A stretch of DNA of 64,000 nucleotides from an uncultured Aquimarina sp. (GCA_947496705.1 CANMDW010000003.1:124001-188000), one strand, 5' to 3'; counted from the stretch's first letter, positions 34,908-43,214 are shown. Notes: generated by a model not told the origin, from the letters alone. A program made the numbers and translations.

Positions 34908-35294
34908 ATGAAAAAAAGAGTTACAGGATTGGGCGGGTTCTTTTTTAAGACCAAAGATCCAAAAGCAACAAAAGAATGGTATGGGAAGCACTTAGGGCTA
35001 CCGGTAGATGATTATGGGTGTACCTTCTGGTGGAAAGATAAGGAGGGTAATGATTGCTCTACACAATGGAGTCCTTTCAAGGACGACACTACCTATTTTG
35101 CACCAAGTAAAAAGGAATTTATGATGAATTTCAGAGTGGATAACCTGATCGAACTTCTTGAAACCCTTAAAAATGAAGGAGTAACGGTGCTAGATAAGGT
35201 AGAAGAATATGAATATGGTAAGTTTGGATGGATTATAGATCCAGAAGGCAATAAAATAGAGCTTTGGGAGCCTGTGGATAAAGCGTTCTTATAA
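34908..35294 (+). CDS. VOC (glyoxalase/dioxygenase) superfamily protein
   Basis: A 128-residue protein with two beta-alpha-beta-beta-beta units: RVTGLGGFFFKTKDPKATKE with WYGKHLGLPVDDYG, then FMMNFRVDNLIELLETLKNE and the end motif FGWIIDPEGNKIELWEP, whose glutamate is a usual metal ligand. The first-strand His of classical glyoxalase I is missing, so it is probably an uncharacterised VOC enzyme or binding protein. It stands alone, followed by a strong bidirectional terminator. Confidence 0.88.
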   Translation: MKKRVTGLGGFFFKTKDPKATKEWYGKHLGLPVDDYGCTFWWKDKEGNDCSTQWSPFKDDTTYFAPSKKEFMMNFRVDNLIELLETLKNEGVTVLDKVEEYEYGKFGWIIDPEGNKIELWEPVDKAFL

Positions 35295-35317
35295 ACTAAC
35301 CCATAATGAGCATAATA

Positions 35318-35347
35318 AAATAAGGTTGGTTAAAACCAACCTTATTT
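35318..35347. terminator. bidirectional terminator
   Basis: A perfect 14-base stem (35318-35331 with 35334-35347, core AAGGTTGGTT/AACCAACCTT) with a 2-base loop, flanked by A-runs on one side and T-rich sequence on the other. It separates the VOC gene from the converging membrane protein gene. Confidence 0.75.
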
Positions 35348-35390
35348 CTATATAATCAAAAAGGTGAATTCGATGTCTCTTCTGTGATTA

Positions 35391-35813
35391 TTACATAAAG
35401 AAGAAAAGAGAAGCTACAATCATCCAAACACCTACTATAATACCTAAAACTCCCAACTTACCTTGTTTTGGTGCTAATTTCTCTCTAAGACGATTTGCTT
35501 TTTCTTTTGCTTCTTCGCTCTTAGACAAAAAATACTTACTTATAAGACCAAATCCAAGCATAAAACCTAATACTGCCGATACCACATTTCCTGCTAACAG
35601 CGTTATCCACCAAATAGGATATGTTGTAAGCCATCCTAAGTTTAGAACTGCAGAAATAATACCCCAAACGCCCCAAATACAAAATATAAACCCAATCCAA
35701 CCCTGATAAGGTTCGATTTTTGCTAAAAGTTCTTTTGCATTTGGCTTTTTAGACAGCAATAACGATGGTACTGCGATAATACTTAATACGATTAATGAGA
35801 TTCCCCAAATCAT
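35391..35813 (-). CDS. hypothetical four-helix membrane protein
   Basis: A 140-residue membrane protein with hydrophobic segments [57 protein letters not shown] and [21 protein letters not shown] charged loop ([20 protein letters not shown]) lies between helices 3 and 4. I do not recognise a characterised family. It is a single gene with its own promoter (TATATTTG on the reverse strand, forward 35859-35866). Confidence 0.7.
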   Translation of the reverse strand: MIWGISLIVLSIIAVPSLLLSKKPNAKELLAKIEPYQGWIGFIFCIWGVWGIISAVLNLGWLTTYPIWWITLLAGNVVSAVLGFMLGFGLISKYFLSKSEEAKEKANRLREKLAPKQGKLGVLGIIVGVWMIVASLFFFM

Positions 35814-35858
35814 AGTTTTTAAATTTAAAAGGGTTAGTATTTATTCTAGTTGTTATAC

Positions 35859-35866
35859 CAAATATA
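35859..35866 (-). promoter_or_regulatory. -7 promoter element of the four-helix membrane protein
   Basis: CAAATATA on the forward strand is TATATTTG in the direction of the gene, 46 bases upstream of its ATG. Confidence 0.55.
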
Positions 35867-36012
35867 GCAATTAATTTCACTTATCAAAATGTATTATTCT
35901 ATAGTTACTTAATATAACAAAACATACTGTGCCTAAATATTCCTAGTAATCATCTTATGTTTAATTGATATTTTTTGTAATTTTCTCCAAATTATAAATC
36001 AATTTAAACAAC

Positions 36013-36363
36013 ATGAGTGAAGAAAACAACAATTTGGGGGATGACATAAAAAAAGGGGCCGAAGAAGCAGCCGAAGCCGCCAAAGAAGCTGCCAGTGATT
36101 TTGCTAATGACGCCAAAGAAATTATTAATTCACAGGAAAATAAAAAGGTAATTGCTGGTATATTAGGTATCGTAATTGGCTCATTGGGAATTCATAAATT
36201 CATTTTGGGATATACCAAAGAAGGAATAATACAAATTGTGATCACATTTGTTACTTGTGGAGCAGGTGGTTTAATTGGATTAATCGAAGGTATTATTTAT
36301 CTCACTAAATCTGATGAAGAATTCTACCAGACATACCAGGTAGGCAGAAAACCCTGGTTCTAA
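36013..36363 (+). CDS. TM2 domain-containing protein
   Basis: A 116-residue protein. The first 45 residues are soluble, rich in A, E and K (EEAAEAAKEAASDFANDAKE), forming an amphipathic helix; residues 46-100 are a TM2 domain with two helices (VIAGILGIVIGSLGIHKFIL and IIQIVITFVTCGAGGLIGLI) and the signature G-x-x-G-x-H-K-F, G-Y-x-x-x-G, then EGIIYL. TM2 proteins are widespread; their bacterial role is unclear. It is followed by a hairpin terminator. Confidence 0.88.
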   Translation: MSEENNNLGDDIKKGAEEAAEAAKEAASDFANDAKEIINSQENKKVIAGILGIVIGSLGIHKFILGYTKEGIIQIVITFVTCGAGGLIGLIEGIIYLTKSDEEFYQTYQVGRKPWF

Positions 36364-36371
36364 AACATCCC

Positions 36372-36406
36372 AAAGTCGGGAAAAATAATACTCCGGCTTT
36401 TTTATT
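36372..36406 (+). terminator. terminator of TM2 gene
   Basis: AAAGTCGG and CCGGCTTT form an 8-base stem (one G-T pair) with a loop of about 14 bases, followed by a run of T. Confidence 0.65.
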
Positions 36407-36410
36407 TCGA

Positions 36411-36438
36411 TTTAATATCGTAATATTGCGATATTAAA
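36411..36438 (+). promoter_or_regulatory. ArsR operator enclosing the -7 element
   Basis: TTTAATATCG (36411-36420) and CGATATTAAA (36429-36438) are perfect inverted repeats. The 8-base spacer is TAATATTG, itself a -7 element of the TAnnATTG type. A bound repressor dimer would cover the promoter directly. The ATG of arsR follows 8 bases later. Confidence 0.75.
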
Positions 36439-36446
36439 ATATAACA

Positions 36447-36770
36447 ATGGGAATTACCAAAACGCAAATATTCGATCGGCAACAAAACGAATTGGCTCAA
36501 TTTTTCAAAATACTTGGTCATCCTGCCCGTATTGCTATTCTTCAATATATCAGCAAACAAGATGTGTGTATTTGCAATGATCTTGTAGAAGAAATTGGCC
36601 TGGCTCAAGCCACCATATCACAACATCTTAAAGAATTAAAAAGCATAGGATTACTGAAAGGAGAAATTGAAGGAAAAAGTATGTGTTACTGTATCGATAT
36701 TGATCGATGGAACGCTCTGCAGGAAAACTTAAATCTGTTTTTTAATACCACCAAAAAGAATTGTTGTTAA
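36447..36770 (+). CDS. arsR: ArsR/SmtB family repressor of arsenic operon
   Basis: A 107-residue winged-helix repressor that leaves DNA when arsenite is bound. The arsenic site is seen as QDVCICNDLVEEI (two cysteines at the start of helix alpha3, as in ELCVCDL proteins); the recognition helix is AQATISQHLKELKSIGLL. The wing holds further cysteines (GKSMCYCID), and the protein ends NCC. It opens the operon arsR-DUF6428-GNAT-arsC and presumably represses it through the operator immediately upstream. It overlaps the long frame of the next gene but not its real start. Confidence 0.92.
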   Translation: MGITKTQIFDRQQNELAQFFKILGHPARIAILQYISKQDVCICNDLVEEIGLAQATISQHLKELKSIGLLKGEIEGKSMCYCIDIDRWNALQENLNLFFNTTKKNCC

Positions 36771-36799
36771 ACCAAAGTAATCTTAAAAATCTATACAAA

Positions 36800-37285
36800 A
36801 TGAATACATCAGAATTTATCACCTTATTAGCAGAACACCAGGGAAAATCATTACTGTTTGAATATGCTCCCAAAATGTTGGTAGGAACCAATTATCACAT
36901 TACCGAAGTAAAACATATCACCATTGATGCAGTAGATTGCGGCGCAGGAACCGATTCCTGGAAAGAAACCATCATTCAACTTTGGGAAAGCCCTGGCGAA
37001 TTGGGCAAACCAGACTATATGAGTACCTATAAAGCGCTGGAAATACTTAGAAAAGTAGGGTCAATGAAAGCCTATGAAATGGATGCCCTGGTGAAAATAG
37101 AATACGGAAATGCCATGTTTCATACTGCACAATTACATGTCACGGGTTTTGAAACTAAAGAAGGACTATTAATTTTAAAACTTTCTGTACAACCAACCGA
37201 TTGTAAAGCAAAAGAAACTTGTGGAGTACCCGAAACGGCCATTGCTCAGGATGCGGCATGTGCTCCCGGTAGCGGATGCTGCTAG
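36800..37285 (+). CDS. DUF6428 family protein with cysteine-rich tail
   Basis: A 161-residue cytoplasmic protein starting MNTSEFITLLAEHQGKSLLF; this family is commonly found between arsR and arsC in Bacteroidetes. The body (WESPGELGKPDYMSTYKALE, ILRKVGSMKAYEMDALVKIE) has no known catalytic motif. The tail holds six cysteines (DCKAKETCGVPE, then AACAPGSGCC), which could bind arsenite; that is inference. The ATG at 36800 is chosen over the frame opening at 36761, which overlaps arsR. Confidence 0.82.
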   Translation: MNTSEFITLLAEHQGKSLLFEYAPKMLVGTNYHITEVKHITIDAVDCGAGTDSWKETIIQLWESPGELGKPDYMSTYKALEILRKVGSMKAYEMDALVKIEYGNAMFHTAQLHVTGFETKEGLLILKLSVQPTDCKAKETCGVPETAIAQDAACAPGSGCC

Positions 37286-37330
37286 TCCTTAACCTTGCCT
37301 ACCACCAGACTTGTTTCTGGATCTGTTTTT

Positions 37331-37828
37331 ATGAACACTAATATTCACATAACAAACTTTACCAAAAAAGACTGGCCTGTGATCTCAAAAATCTATCATG
37401 AAGGGATTATTACTGGGATTGCCACTTTTGAAACCCAAATACCCACCTGGGAACAGTGGGATGATACTCATATAAAATCTTGCAGGCTGAAAGTTATTTA
37501 CAAAGATGAAATTGTTGGCTGGGCTGCACTATCTCCTGCTTCAAAAAGAGAAGTTTATAAAGGTGTAGCCGAAATTAGCATTTATATAACATCAAAATAT
37601 AGAAAATTAAATATTGGAAAATTACTTTTGTCCAAATTGATTTCGGCAAGTGAAAAGGAAGGATTCTGGACCTTGCAGGCAGGGATTTTTAGCAATAACA
37701 AGCCAAGCATCGCTTTGCATAGATCTTTAGGGTTTCGAGAAATCGGTTATCGTGAAAAAGTAGGAAAATTACACGATATTTGGTATGATAATACCATTTT
37801 AGAAAGACGAAGTAAACTAATAATATAA
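37331..37828 (+). CDS. GNAT N-acetyltransferase, phosphinothricin/arsinothricin type
   Basis: A 165-residue acetyltransferase. Family motifs are ISKIYHEGIITGIATFETQI near the start, VGWAALSPASKREVYKGVAE in the middle, the acetyl-CoA loop KYRKLNIGKLLL and the C-terminal LHRSLGFREIGYREKVGKLH. These mark the Pat/ArsN1 group, which inactivates phosphinothricin-like compounds; in ars operons members are proposed to acetylate arsinothricin. The ATG at 37331 is preferred to the upstream frame opening at 37295. It lies between DUF6428 and arsC with short gaps, in one operon. Confidence 0.88.
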   Translation: MNTNIHITNFTKKDWPVISKIYHEGIITGIATFETQIPTWEQWDDTHIKSCRLKVIYKDEIVGWAALSPASKREVYKGVAEISIYITSKYRKLNIGKLLLSKLISASEKEGFWTLQAGIFSNNKPSIALHRSLGFREIGYREKVGKLHDIWYDNTILERRSKLII

Positions 37829-37845
37829 CCACAAAACACCACATA

Positions 37846-38268
37846 ATGAATATTTTAGTACTATGCACCGGCAACTCCTGCCGAAGCCAGATGGCAGAAG
37901 GCTATTTAAAACACTTTGCCAAAGAACATGCAACGATCTATAGCGCAGGAGTAGAAACGCACGGAGTAAACCCCAGGGCAATTGCCATCATGAAAGAAGA
38001 TGGTATTGATATTTCTAATCACACTTCTAATAATCTGGAAGAATATCTGGATATAGAATTTGAGTATATCCTCACCGTTTGTGATAATGCCAAAGAGCAA
38101 TGTCCTTTCTTCCCGGGCAAAGCCGAGCGATTACACTATGATTTCTTTGATCCTTCAAAAATTGATGGAACCGAAGAAGAAATTCATGCGGCATTTACAA
38201 AAACCAGAAACCAGATTAAGGAATATTGTAAAGATTTTATAGAGAACGAGGTAGTTCTTTCAAATTAG
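37846..38268 (+). CDS. arsC: arsenate reductase, low-molecular-weight phosphatase type
   Basis: A 140-residue cytosolic enzyme reducing arsenate to arsenite. The phosphatase loop is LCTGNSCRSQMAEG (C-x5-R, catalytic Cys near 7); the second and third redox cysteines are in LTVCDNAKEQCPFFPG, as in thioredoxin-coupled ArsC. The aspartate loop is FFDPSKIDGT. It is the last gene of the operon and ends at a strong bidirectional terminator. No ACR3 or ArsB exporter follows, although the arsenite product normally needs one. Confidence 0.92.
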   Translation: MNILVLCTGNSCRSQMAEGYLKHFAKEHATIYSAGVETHGVNPRAIAIMKEDGIDISNHTSNNLEEYLDIEFEYILTVCDNAKEQCPFFPGKAERLHYDFFDPSKIDGTEEEIHAAFTKTRNQIKEYCKDFIENEVVLSN

Positions 38269-38281
38269 AATTAATTCTACG

Positions 38282-38314
38282 AATTGAAGAAACCTAAAAA
38301 AGGTTTCTTCAATT
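38282..38314. terminator. bidirectional terminator
   Basis: AATTGAAGAAACCT and AGGTTTCTTCAATT form a perfect 14-base stem with a 5-base loop, followed by T on either side. It separates arsC from the converging outer-membrane-type gene and touches the latter's stop codon. Confidence 0.8.
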
Positions 38315-39345
38315 TATTCTAATCCATAATCCAACGGAAGCATTTTTCCTACTTTAAGACGCCCCATATAGCCACTAAAATGAAATAGTCTAACTGGTCT
38401 GTAGTTTCCAAAGCCATCTATATTAAAATTAGTACTTTCTGAGTTAAATACAATATTAGAGCGTAATGATTTGTTGTGAACTACACCAATTTTTTTTGCA
38501 TTAACCCGAATTTTAGCAAACCCATCTTTGTTCTCAATAGCAAAATAATTTTCAGGAGCTACATTACGACCTTTATACAAAATTTCAAATCCATTTTTAT
38601 CTAATGTATTGGTTGCAAGAGAACGCATAAAATGCAATACAGACCCTTTATATGCTTTTTCCCTTCTTTTAGTATAATTGGTATCATTATTATCCCCTAG
38701 CTCTTTAAAGAAACTAGTTCCCATAAAAAAAACTGAGTTTACAAGAAGCCTTCCTGCATTACTAAACTTAAATTTTGCCTCAAAATCAGTAAGATCATAT
38801 GAAATAGAATATCCAAAAAAATCATTTTTAATCTTTATAGGAACATAAGCACTGGCATACAATGTTTTTTTAGATTTACTATAAAACAAATTAATATCAT
38901 CTTCATTAATGATACTACAATGCTTCTGTATACTCTCTGGACCAATAAAATGCTTCTTAAAATACTTCATTTTTTTCTCTCTACTCCAATCATCATTCTC
39001 AACATAAACAGGTTCTAATAGCTCTAATTGTTCTTTTAAATAGACAATAATGTTTTTCTTATCTTCTATAGTAGACTGTTCCAAAACTACATTTTGGTAG
39101 CCTAAATAAGATATGATCAAAGACTCATTACTTGTCGTATTCAATTCAAAATAAAACCTGCCTTTTGCGTCGGTAACCGTTCCTCTTGTTGTGCCATTAA
39201 GATATACCACTACAGATTCTAATGGTTTTTTGGTAATATCATCATAAACTATACCTCTAAGTTCTTTCTGAGCATGCGAAAATGAAAAAACCAAAACAAA
39301 GAGTAGTGATATCTTATAATTAAGAAAAAGTTTATTTATCTCCAT
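38314..39345 (-). CDS. carboxypeptidase-regulatory-like domain protein
   Basis: A 343-residue exported protein: signal peptide (ISLLFVLVFSFSHAQ) and an N-terminal beta-sandwich (ELRGIVYDDITKKPLESVVV, then GTTRGTVTDAKGRFYFEL and LIISYLGYQNVVL), as at the start of TonB receptors but here without plug and barrel. The remaining 240 residues have no known domain and alternate short strands, so it is probably periplasmic or outer-membrane associated. Its start overlaps the end of the OlsF-like gene by 14 bases, so both are on one transcript; a role in the cell envelope is inferred. Confidence 0.8.
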   Translation of the reverse strand: MEINKLFLNYKISLLFVLVFSFSHAQKELRGIVYDDITKKPLESVVVYLNGTTRGTVTDAKGRFYFELNTTSNESLIISYLGYQNVVLEQSTIEDKKNIIVYLKEQLELLEPVYVENDDWSREKKMKYFKKHFIGPESIQKHCSIINEDDINLFYSKSKKTLYASAYVPIKIKNDFFGYSISYDLTDFEAKFKFSNAGRLLVNSVFFMGTSFFKELGDNNDTNYTKRREKAYKGSVLHFMRSLATNTLDKNGFEILYKGRNVAPENYFAIENKDGFAKIRVNAKKIGVVHNKSLRSNIVFNSESTNFNIDGFGNYRPVRLFHFSGYMGRLKVGKMLPLDYGLE

Positions 39346-41140
39346 TTTTAAAGTATTTTTGTTCTAATTCAGCCTGAAATTCTTCCATAACTGGTTTTAC
39401 AGTACTATCTGGCAAGTCTGCAATACGTATATACATCAAACCGTCTACTGCATTATTAAACAATGGGTCTACATTAAATGCTACTACTTTTGCATTTTGC
39501 TTGATGTATTTCTTAATCAAAACAGGGATACGAAGGCTTCCCGGCTCTACCTCATCAATGATTTTATCAAATTTATTTAAGTCACTTTTACTTTCGTCAA
39601 ACACAAAATCTTTATCGGCATCCTTCAGTTTTACTTTAAACTCCTTTTTCGGTCTTACATATTGCGCAACATACGGGTCATAGTAATGAGATTTCATAAA
39701 CTCGATCATCAGGGATTTAGTAAAATTACTAAATTTATTACTGATACTCACACCGCCAATAAGATACTTATGCTCTGGGAAACGCAGGGTACAATGCACA
39801 ATTCCTTTCCACAGTAAAAATAACGGCATAGGGCGCTGCTGGTATTCTTTGATGATAAAAGCCCTGCCCATCTCTATAGATTCACTCATCATTTTATGCA
39901 ATTCGGGTTCAAACCTGAATAAATCCTGGAGATAAAACCCATCAATACCGCGATTAGCATAAATCTCTGAACCCATTCCCATGCGGTAGGCTCCCACTAG
40001 TCTTTTGGCTCCAATATCCCATAGGAACATGTGGTGGTAATACTCATCAAAAATGTCCAGATCCAAAGAATTATTTGTGCCTTCTCCGATTTCTCTAAAG
40101 GTGATTTCGCGCAATCTGCCTATTTCATGAACTACATTAGGAATGTGTTTTTTCTTTGCCAGAAAAACTTCATAGTTTTTACTGATCAATAGGCGCATAT
40201 CTTGATTCCTGCAATACTCCAATTCGGATTCTATAGAATTAATATTCCCTTCACCCGCTATCTGCTTAGGTGATTTTGGCAATTTTAAATTCTGCGGAAT
40301 AGACTCTCGCAATGTCTTTTTTTCAAATGGATTGGCCAGCATGTAGGTTTTTTTACGAAGAAAACTCGTAAAATCATCAAGATTTGTATACTCTCCCTGA
40401 TCTTTCACAGAAACCGGATTACCGATTCTCACTTTGATTACCTTATTTTCCTGAGAGAAAAGTTCACTTGGTAATTTGGCAGTTCGCAATATATCGCTTA
40501 TCGATGCCAGGCGATAAAAAAGTCTGCTATTGCGGGCATGAAAGTATATAGGTATTACCGGAACTTTTGCTTTTTGAACCAGACGCATTGCGCTGGGTTC
40601 CCAAGGCTTATCTACATAGTTTTTCCCTTCTTTATGAGTAGATACCTCTCCTGCCGGAAAAATCCCCAAGGGTTTACCTTCCTGAAGATGAAGGATAGAA
40701 TCTTTAATTCCTTTAAGACTGGATTTAGCATCTTTTCTATCCTCAAAAGGGTTTACAGGCATCACATAGGGCTGTAAAGGTTTAAAATTATGTAATAAAA
40801 AATTTCCTATAACCTTATAATCAGAACGATGTGATAACATTAATTTGAGTAGTAGCCCCCCGTCAAGTCCTCCAAGCGGATGGTTTGACAAAGTAATAAA
40901 TGCCCCTTCTTTGGGCAATCGTTTCAGATCTTCCTCGGGAATCTCATAAGTAACCCCATATAAATCCAGCGTTTTACTTATGTACTCTATGCCGTCTAAG
41001 TGGCAAAGCTTATCATACTGACGGTTTATTTTTGATAATCGGGTGATTTTAAGAACCATCCAACCAATAAACGTGCCTATAAAGCCTAGTTTATCTAATT
41101 TAAGCCCTGTGGCTACCTCTTTTGCTGTGACTATAGGCAT
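39332..41140 (-). CDS. fused acyltransferase, OlsF-like (ornithine lipid synthesis)
   Basis: A 602-residue protein with two catalytic parts. Residues about 75-260 are a PlsC-type O-acyltransferase (TLSNHPLGGLDGGLLL, the H-D box; GIFPAGEVSTH; VPVIPIYFHARNS). Residues about 310-520 are a GNAT/OlsB-type N-acyltransferase (RLREITFREIGEGTNNSLDL; LVGAYRMGMGSEI; SIEMGRAFIIKEYQQRPMPL). This fusion is that of OlsF, reported in Serratia and Flavobacterium johnsoniae, which makes ornithine lipids in one protein; here the order is O-acyl then N-acyl. The frame opens with TTG at 41149, but the ATG at 41140 suits the promoter at 41163. Substrate specificity is not shown. Confidence 0.85.
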   Translation of the reverse strand: MPIVTAKEVATGLKLDKLGFIGTFIGWMVLKITRLSKINRQYDKLCHLDGIEYISKTLDLYGVTYEIPEEDLKRLPKEGAFITLSNHPLGGLDGGLLLKLMLSHRSDYKVIGNFLLHNFKPLQPYVMPVNPFEDRKDAKSSLKGIKDSILHLQEGKPLGIFPAGEVSTHKEGKNYVDKPWEPSAMRLVQKAKVPVIPIYFHARNSRLFYRLASISDILRTAKLPSELFSQENKVIKVRIGNPVSVKDQGEYTNLDDFTSFLRKKTYMLANPFEKKTLRESIPQNLKLPKSPKQIAGEGNINSIESELEYCRNQDMRLLISKNYEVFLAKKKHIPNVVHEIGRLREITFREIGEGTNNSLDLDIFDEYYHHMFLWDIGAKRLVGAYRMGMGSEIYANRGIDGFYLQDLFRFEPELHKMMSESIEMGRAFIIKEYQQRPMPLFLLWKGIVHCTLRFPEHKYLIGGVSISNKFSNFTKSLMIEFMKSHYYDPYVAQYVRPKKEFKVKLKDADKDFVFDESKSDLNKFDKIIDEVEPGSLRIPVLIKKYIKQNAKVVAFNVDPLFNNAVDGLMYIRIADLPDSTVKPVMEEFQAELEQKYFKNGDK

Positions 41141-41162
41141 TAAATACAATTTGCGCTAACTG

Positions 41163-41170
41163 CAAATATA
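41163..41170 (-). promoter_or_regulatory. -7 promoter element of OlsF-like gene
   Basis: TATATTTG on the reverse strand followed by CA, 22 bases upstream of the ATG at 41140. Confidence 0.6.
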
Positions 41171-41193
41171 GCAAAATCCTTCAATTGATTTTT

Positions 41194-42447
41194 TTATTCT
41201 TTTACCACCATTTGGTAAGTTTCTCTGGTAATTTGTTTTAACAGAATATCCTTGTCTTGTTCCAAAGATCGAACAGCTTCTTCTGTAAAATGTCTGATTG
41301 TATATAAACATACATTTTTATTATAGGTAACCCTGAATTTTGCTTTCAGTTTCATTATGAGTACATCAAAATGATCAAATTTATCATCCAGGCATACCGA
41401 AAAACTAATTGCCGAACTCTGAATCAAATCTACTTTTAGATGATATTGATGAAAAAAGCTAAATATTTCACTGATCTTATCTTCGACAATAAATGAAAAA
41501 TCCAGGGAAGAAAGCGATAGCAGGATCTGATCTTTTTTAACGATATAACAAGGCAAATAAGGATCTAATGGTTGTCCTTTTTTTACCGAAGTTCCTTCAT
41601 CGGCAGGATTGAGAAATGATTTTACATACAACGGTATCTCTTTACGTTGTAATGGCTGAATGGTTTTGGGATGAATCACTGAAGCCCCGTAGAATGCAAG
41701 TTCTATAGCTTCTTCATAAGAAACATGAGATAATAAATGTGTTATTGAAAAAACCCGGGGATCTGCATTCAATACTCCCGGAACATCTTTCCAGATACTC
41801 ACACTGTCTGCATTTAGACAGTAGGCAAAAATCCCGGCTGTATAATCACTCCCCTCTCTGCCCAGGGTAGTGGTAAAGTTGTTTTTGTCTGATGCTATAA
41901 AACCCTGGGTAACACTAAGCCCTTTTGTGTTTACTTTTTTTTGTATACTGCGTTGGGTAATTTCCCAATCGACTTCTGCGTCTCTGTACGTTGTATCTGT
42001 TTTGATGAAATCGCGTGCATCCAACCACTTGTTTTCATATCCCTGCTGGTTGAGATATTCACTCACAATAGTCGTGGCAATGAGTTCTCCATAACAAACT
42101 ACCTGATCATAGATATAGTCATATTGTGTTGACTTATTTCTGCTCAAGGTAGTTTCCATATCTTTAAACAGCCTATTAATTTTTTTAAAAACCACATGCT
42201 GCTTATTGTCAAAAAGCGTTTCTAAAATAATAGTGTGGTATTGCTGTACGTTATGAATTGCTCCTTTTAGTTCTGAACTGTTTTTAAGATAGAGCTCAAC
42301 CACTTTTTCCAGGGCATTGGTCGTTTTTCCCATGGCAGAGATTACAATAATAAGATCTGAAAATCCGGTTTTCTCGAGTACACGCACTACATTTTTTACC
42401 CCATTGGCATCTTTTACCGATGCGCCTCCGAATTTAAAAACCTTCAT
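41194..42447 (-). CDS. aspartate kinase
   Basis: A 417-residue monofunctional aspartokinase, the first step to lysine, threonine, methionine and diaminopimelate. The kinase signature MKVFKFGGASVKDANGVKNV is at the start; ATP and substrate sites follow in IIVISAMGKTTNALEKV, TLGREGSDYTAGIFAYCL, WKDVPGVLNADPRVF and EAIELAFYGASVIHPKTIQP. The last 130 residues fit the ACT regulatory region, but are divergent and lack obvious full duplicate ACT motifs, so feedback control may differ. It reads 20 bases after the GNAT gene on the same strand, so they form an operon. Confidence 0.92.
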   Translation of the reverse strand: MKVFKFGGASVKDANGVKNVVRVLEKTGFSDLIIVISAMGKTTNALEKVVELYLKNSSELKGAIHNVQQYHTIILETLFDNKQHVVFKKINRLFKDMETTLSRNKSTQYDYIYDQVVCYGELIATTIVSEYLNQQGYENKWLDARDFIKTDTTYRDAEVDWEITQRSIQKKVNTKGLSVTQGFIASDKNNFTTTLGREGSDYTAGIFAYCLNADSVSIWKDVPGVLNADPRVFSITHLLSHVSYEEAIELAFYGASVIHPKTIQPLQRKEIPLYVKSFLNPADEGTSVKKGQPLDPYLPCYIVKKDQILLSLSSLDFSFIVEDKISEIFSFFHQYHLKVDLIQSSAISFSVCLDDKFDHFDVLIMKLKAKFRVTYNKNVCLYTIRHFTEEAVRSLEQDKDILLKQITRETYQMVVKE

Positions 42448-42467
42448 TTACCAGATATTTAGACGCA

Positions 42468-42947
42468 TTATGATTTTGAAACAAACTTTTCGACCTCATT
42501 CTTATCCATTTGCACGAGATACCAATCTTTTAAAAGCTTAGCCCCGCTTTTTTCATAAAAATCAATTGCTTTTCGATTCCAATCCAAAACAACCCATTCT
42601 ACTCTACGCACACCTTTAGATTTTGCATATTTCATCACTTCTGCATATAATGCACTGCCTAATCCTGTTCCTCTCATAGATTCCTTAACGATCAAATCTT
42701 CTAAATGAACAGAACGCCCTTTCCAGGTAGAAAAACGATAATATATCAGGGCGATCCCCACGATTTCATTATTTACCTCAGCAACAAAGCAATGAAAAAG
42801 CGGAGTAGGCCCAAAACCTTCCTTAATCAATTCATCAACCGAAACCTCTACTGCATCGGGTTCTTTCTCAAAAGCTGCCAGCTCCCGGATCAAATCCAGT
42901 ACCTGGGTCATGTCTTGCTCGACAGCATCTCTGATTATATAGCTCAT
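42468..42947 (-). CDS. GNAT N-acetyltransferase
   Basis: A 159-residue acetyltransferase with clear motifs: the N-terminal IIRDAVEQDMTQVLDLIREL, GIALIYYRFSTWKGRSVHLE, the acetyl-CoA loop SMRGTGLGSALYAEVMKYAK and RVEWVVLDWNRKAIDFYEKS. This resembles diamine (spermidine/spermine-type) acetyltransferases. The substrate is not determined. It starts downstream of a promoter element at 42963-42970 and leads into the aspartate kinase gene. Confidence 0.88.
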   Translation of the reverse strand: MSYIIRDAVEQDMTQVLDLIRELAAFEKEPDAVEVSVDELIKEGFGPTPLFHCFVAEVNNEIVGIALIYYRFSTWKGRSVHLEDLIVKESMRGTGLGSALYAEVMKYAKSKGVRRVEWVVLDWNRKAIDFYEKSGAKLLKDWYLVQMDKNEVEKFVSKS

Positions 42948-42962
42948 AATTCAAAAGTTTGT

Positions 42963-42970
42963 CAAAACTA
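42963..42970 (-). promoter_or_regulatory. -7 promoter element of GNAT-aspartate kinase unit
   Basis: TAGTTTTG on the reverse strand (forward CAAAACTA), a match to TAnnTTTG, 15 bases before the ATG at 42947. Confidence 0.5.
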
Positions 42971-43083
42971 TAAAATAAGTATCAGAAACCAGACAATTTT
43001 CTAAGGTTATGCAACTACTATTTCTGTTTTTATAATTCTGATAATTTAAATTTCCGAAAACGTTATAGTTGTTCAAAAAATAA

Positions 43084-43189
43084 TACTTTTGCAACAAATT
43101 TAATCGCTATGTATTGAAAGGTACATAGATTTTGAAATAAATCATGGTAAAAAGCAGGCAGTAAAAGTTATTGCTGAAAACTGCTTGCT
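43084..43189 (+). promoter_or_regulatory. fbp promoter and structured 5' leader
   Basis: The -7 element TACTTTTG (43084-43091) implies a leader of about 115 bases. It contains two stems: CTATGTA/TACATAG (43107-43128, loop 8) and AGCAGGCAGT/ACTGCTTGCT (43153-43189, one mismatch, 17-base loop). No known riboswitch class is recognisable. Confidence 0.5.
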
Positions 43190-43214
43190 ACTAAACTGAT
43201 AAAATTCACCATAC

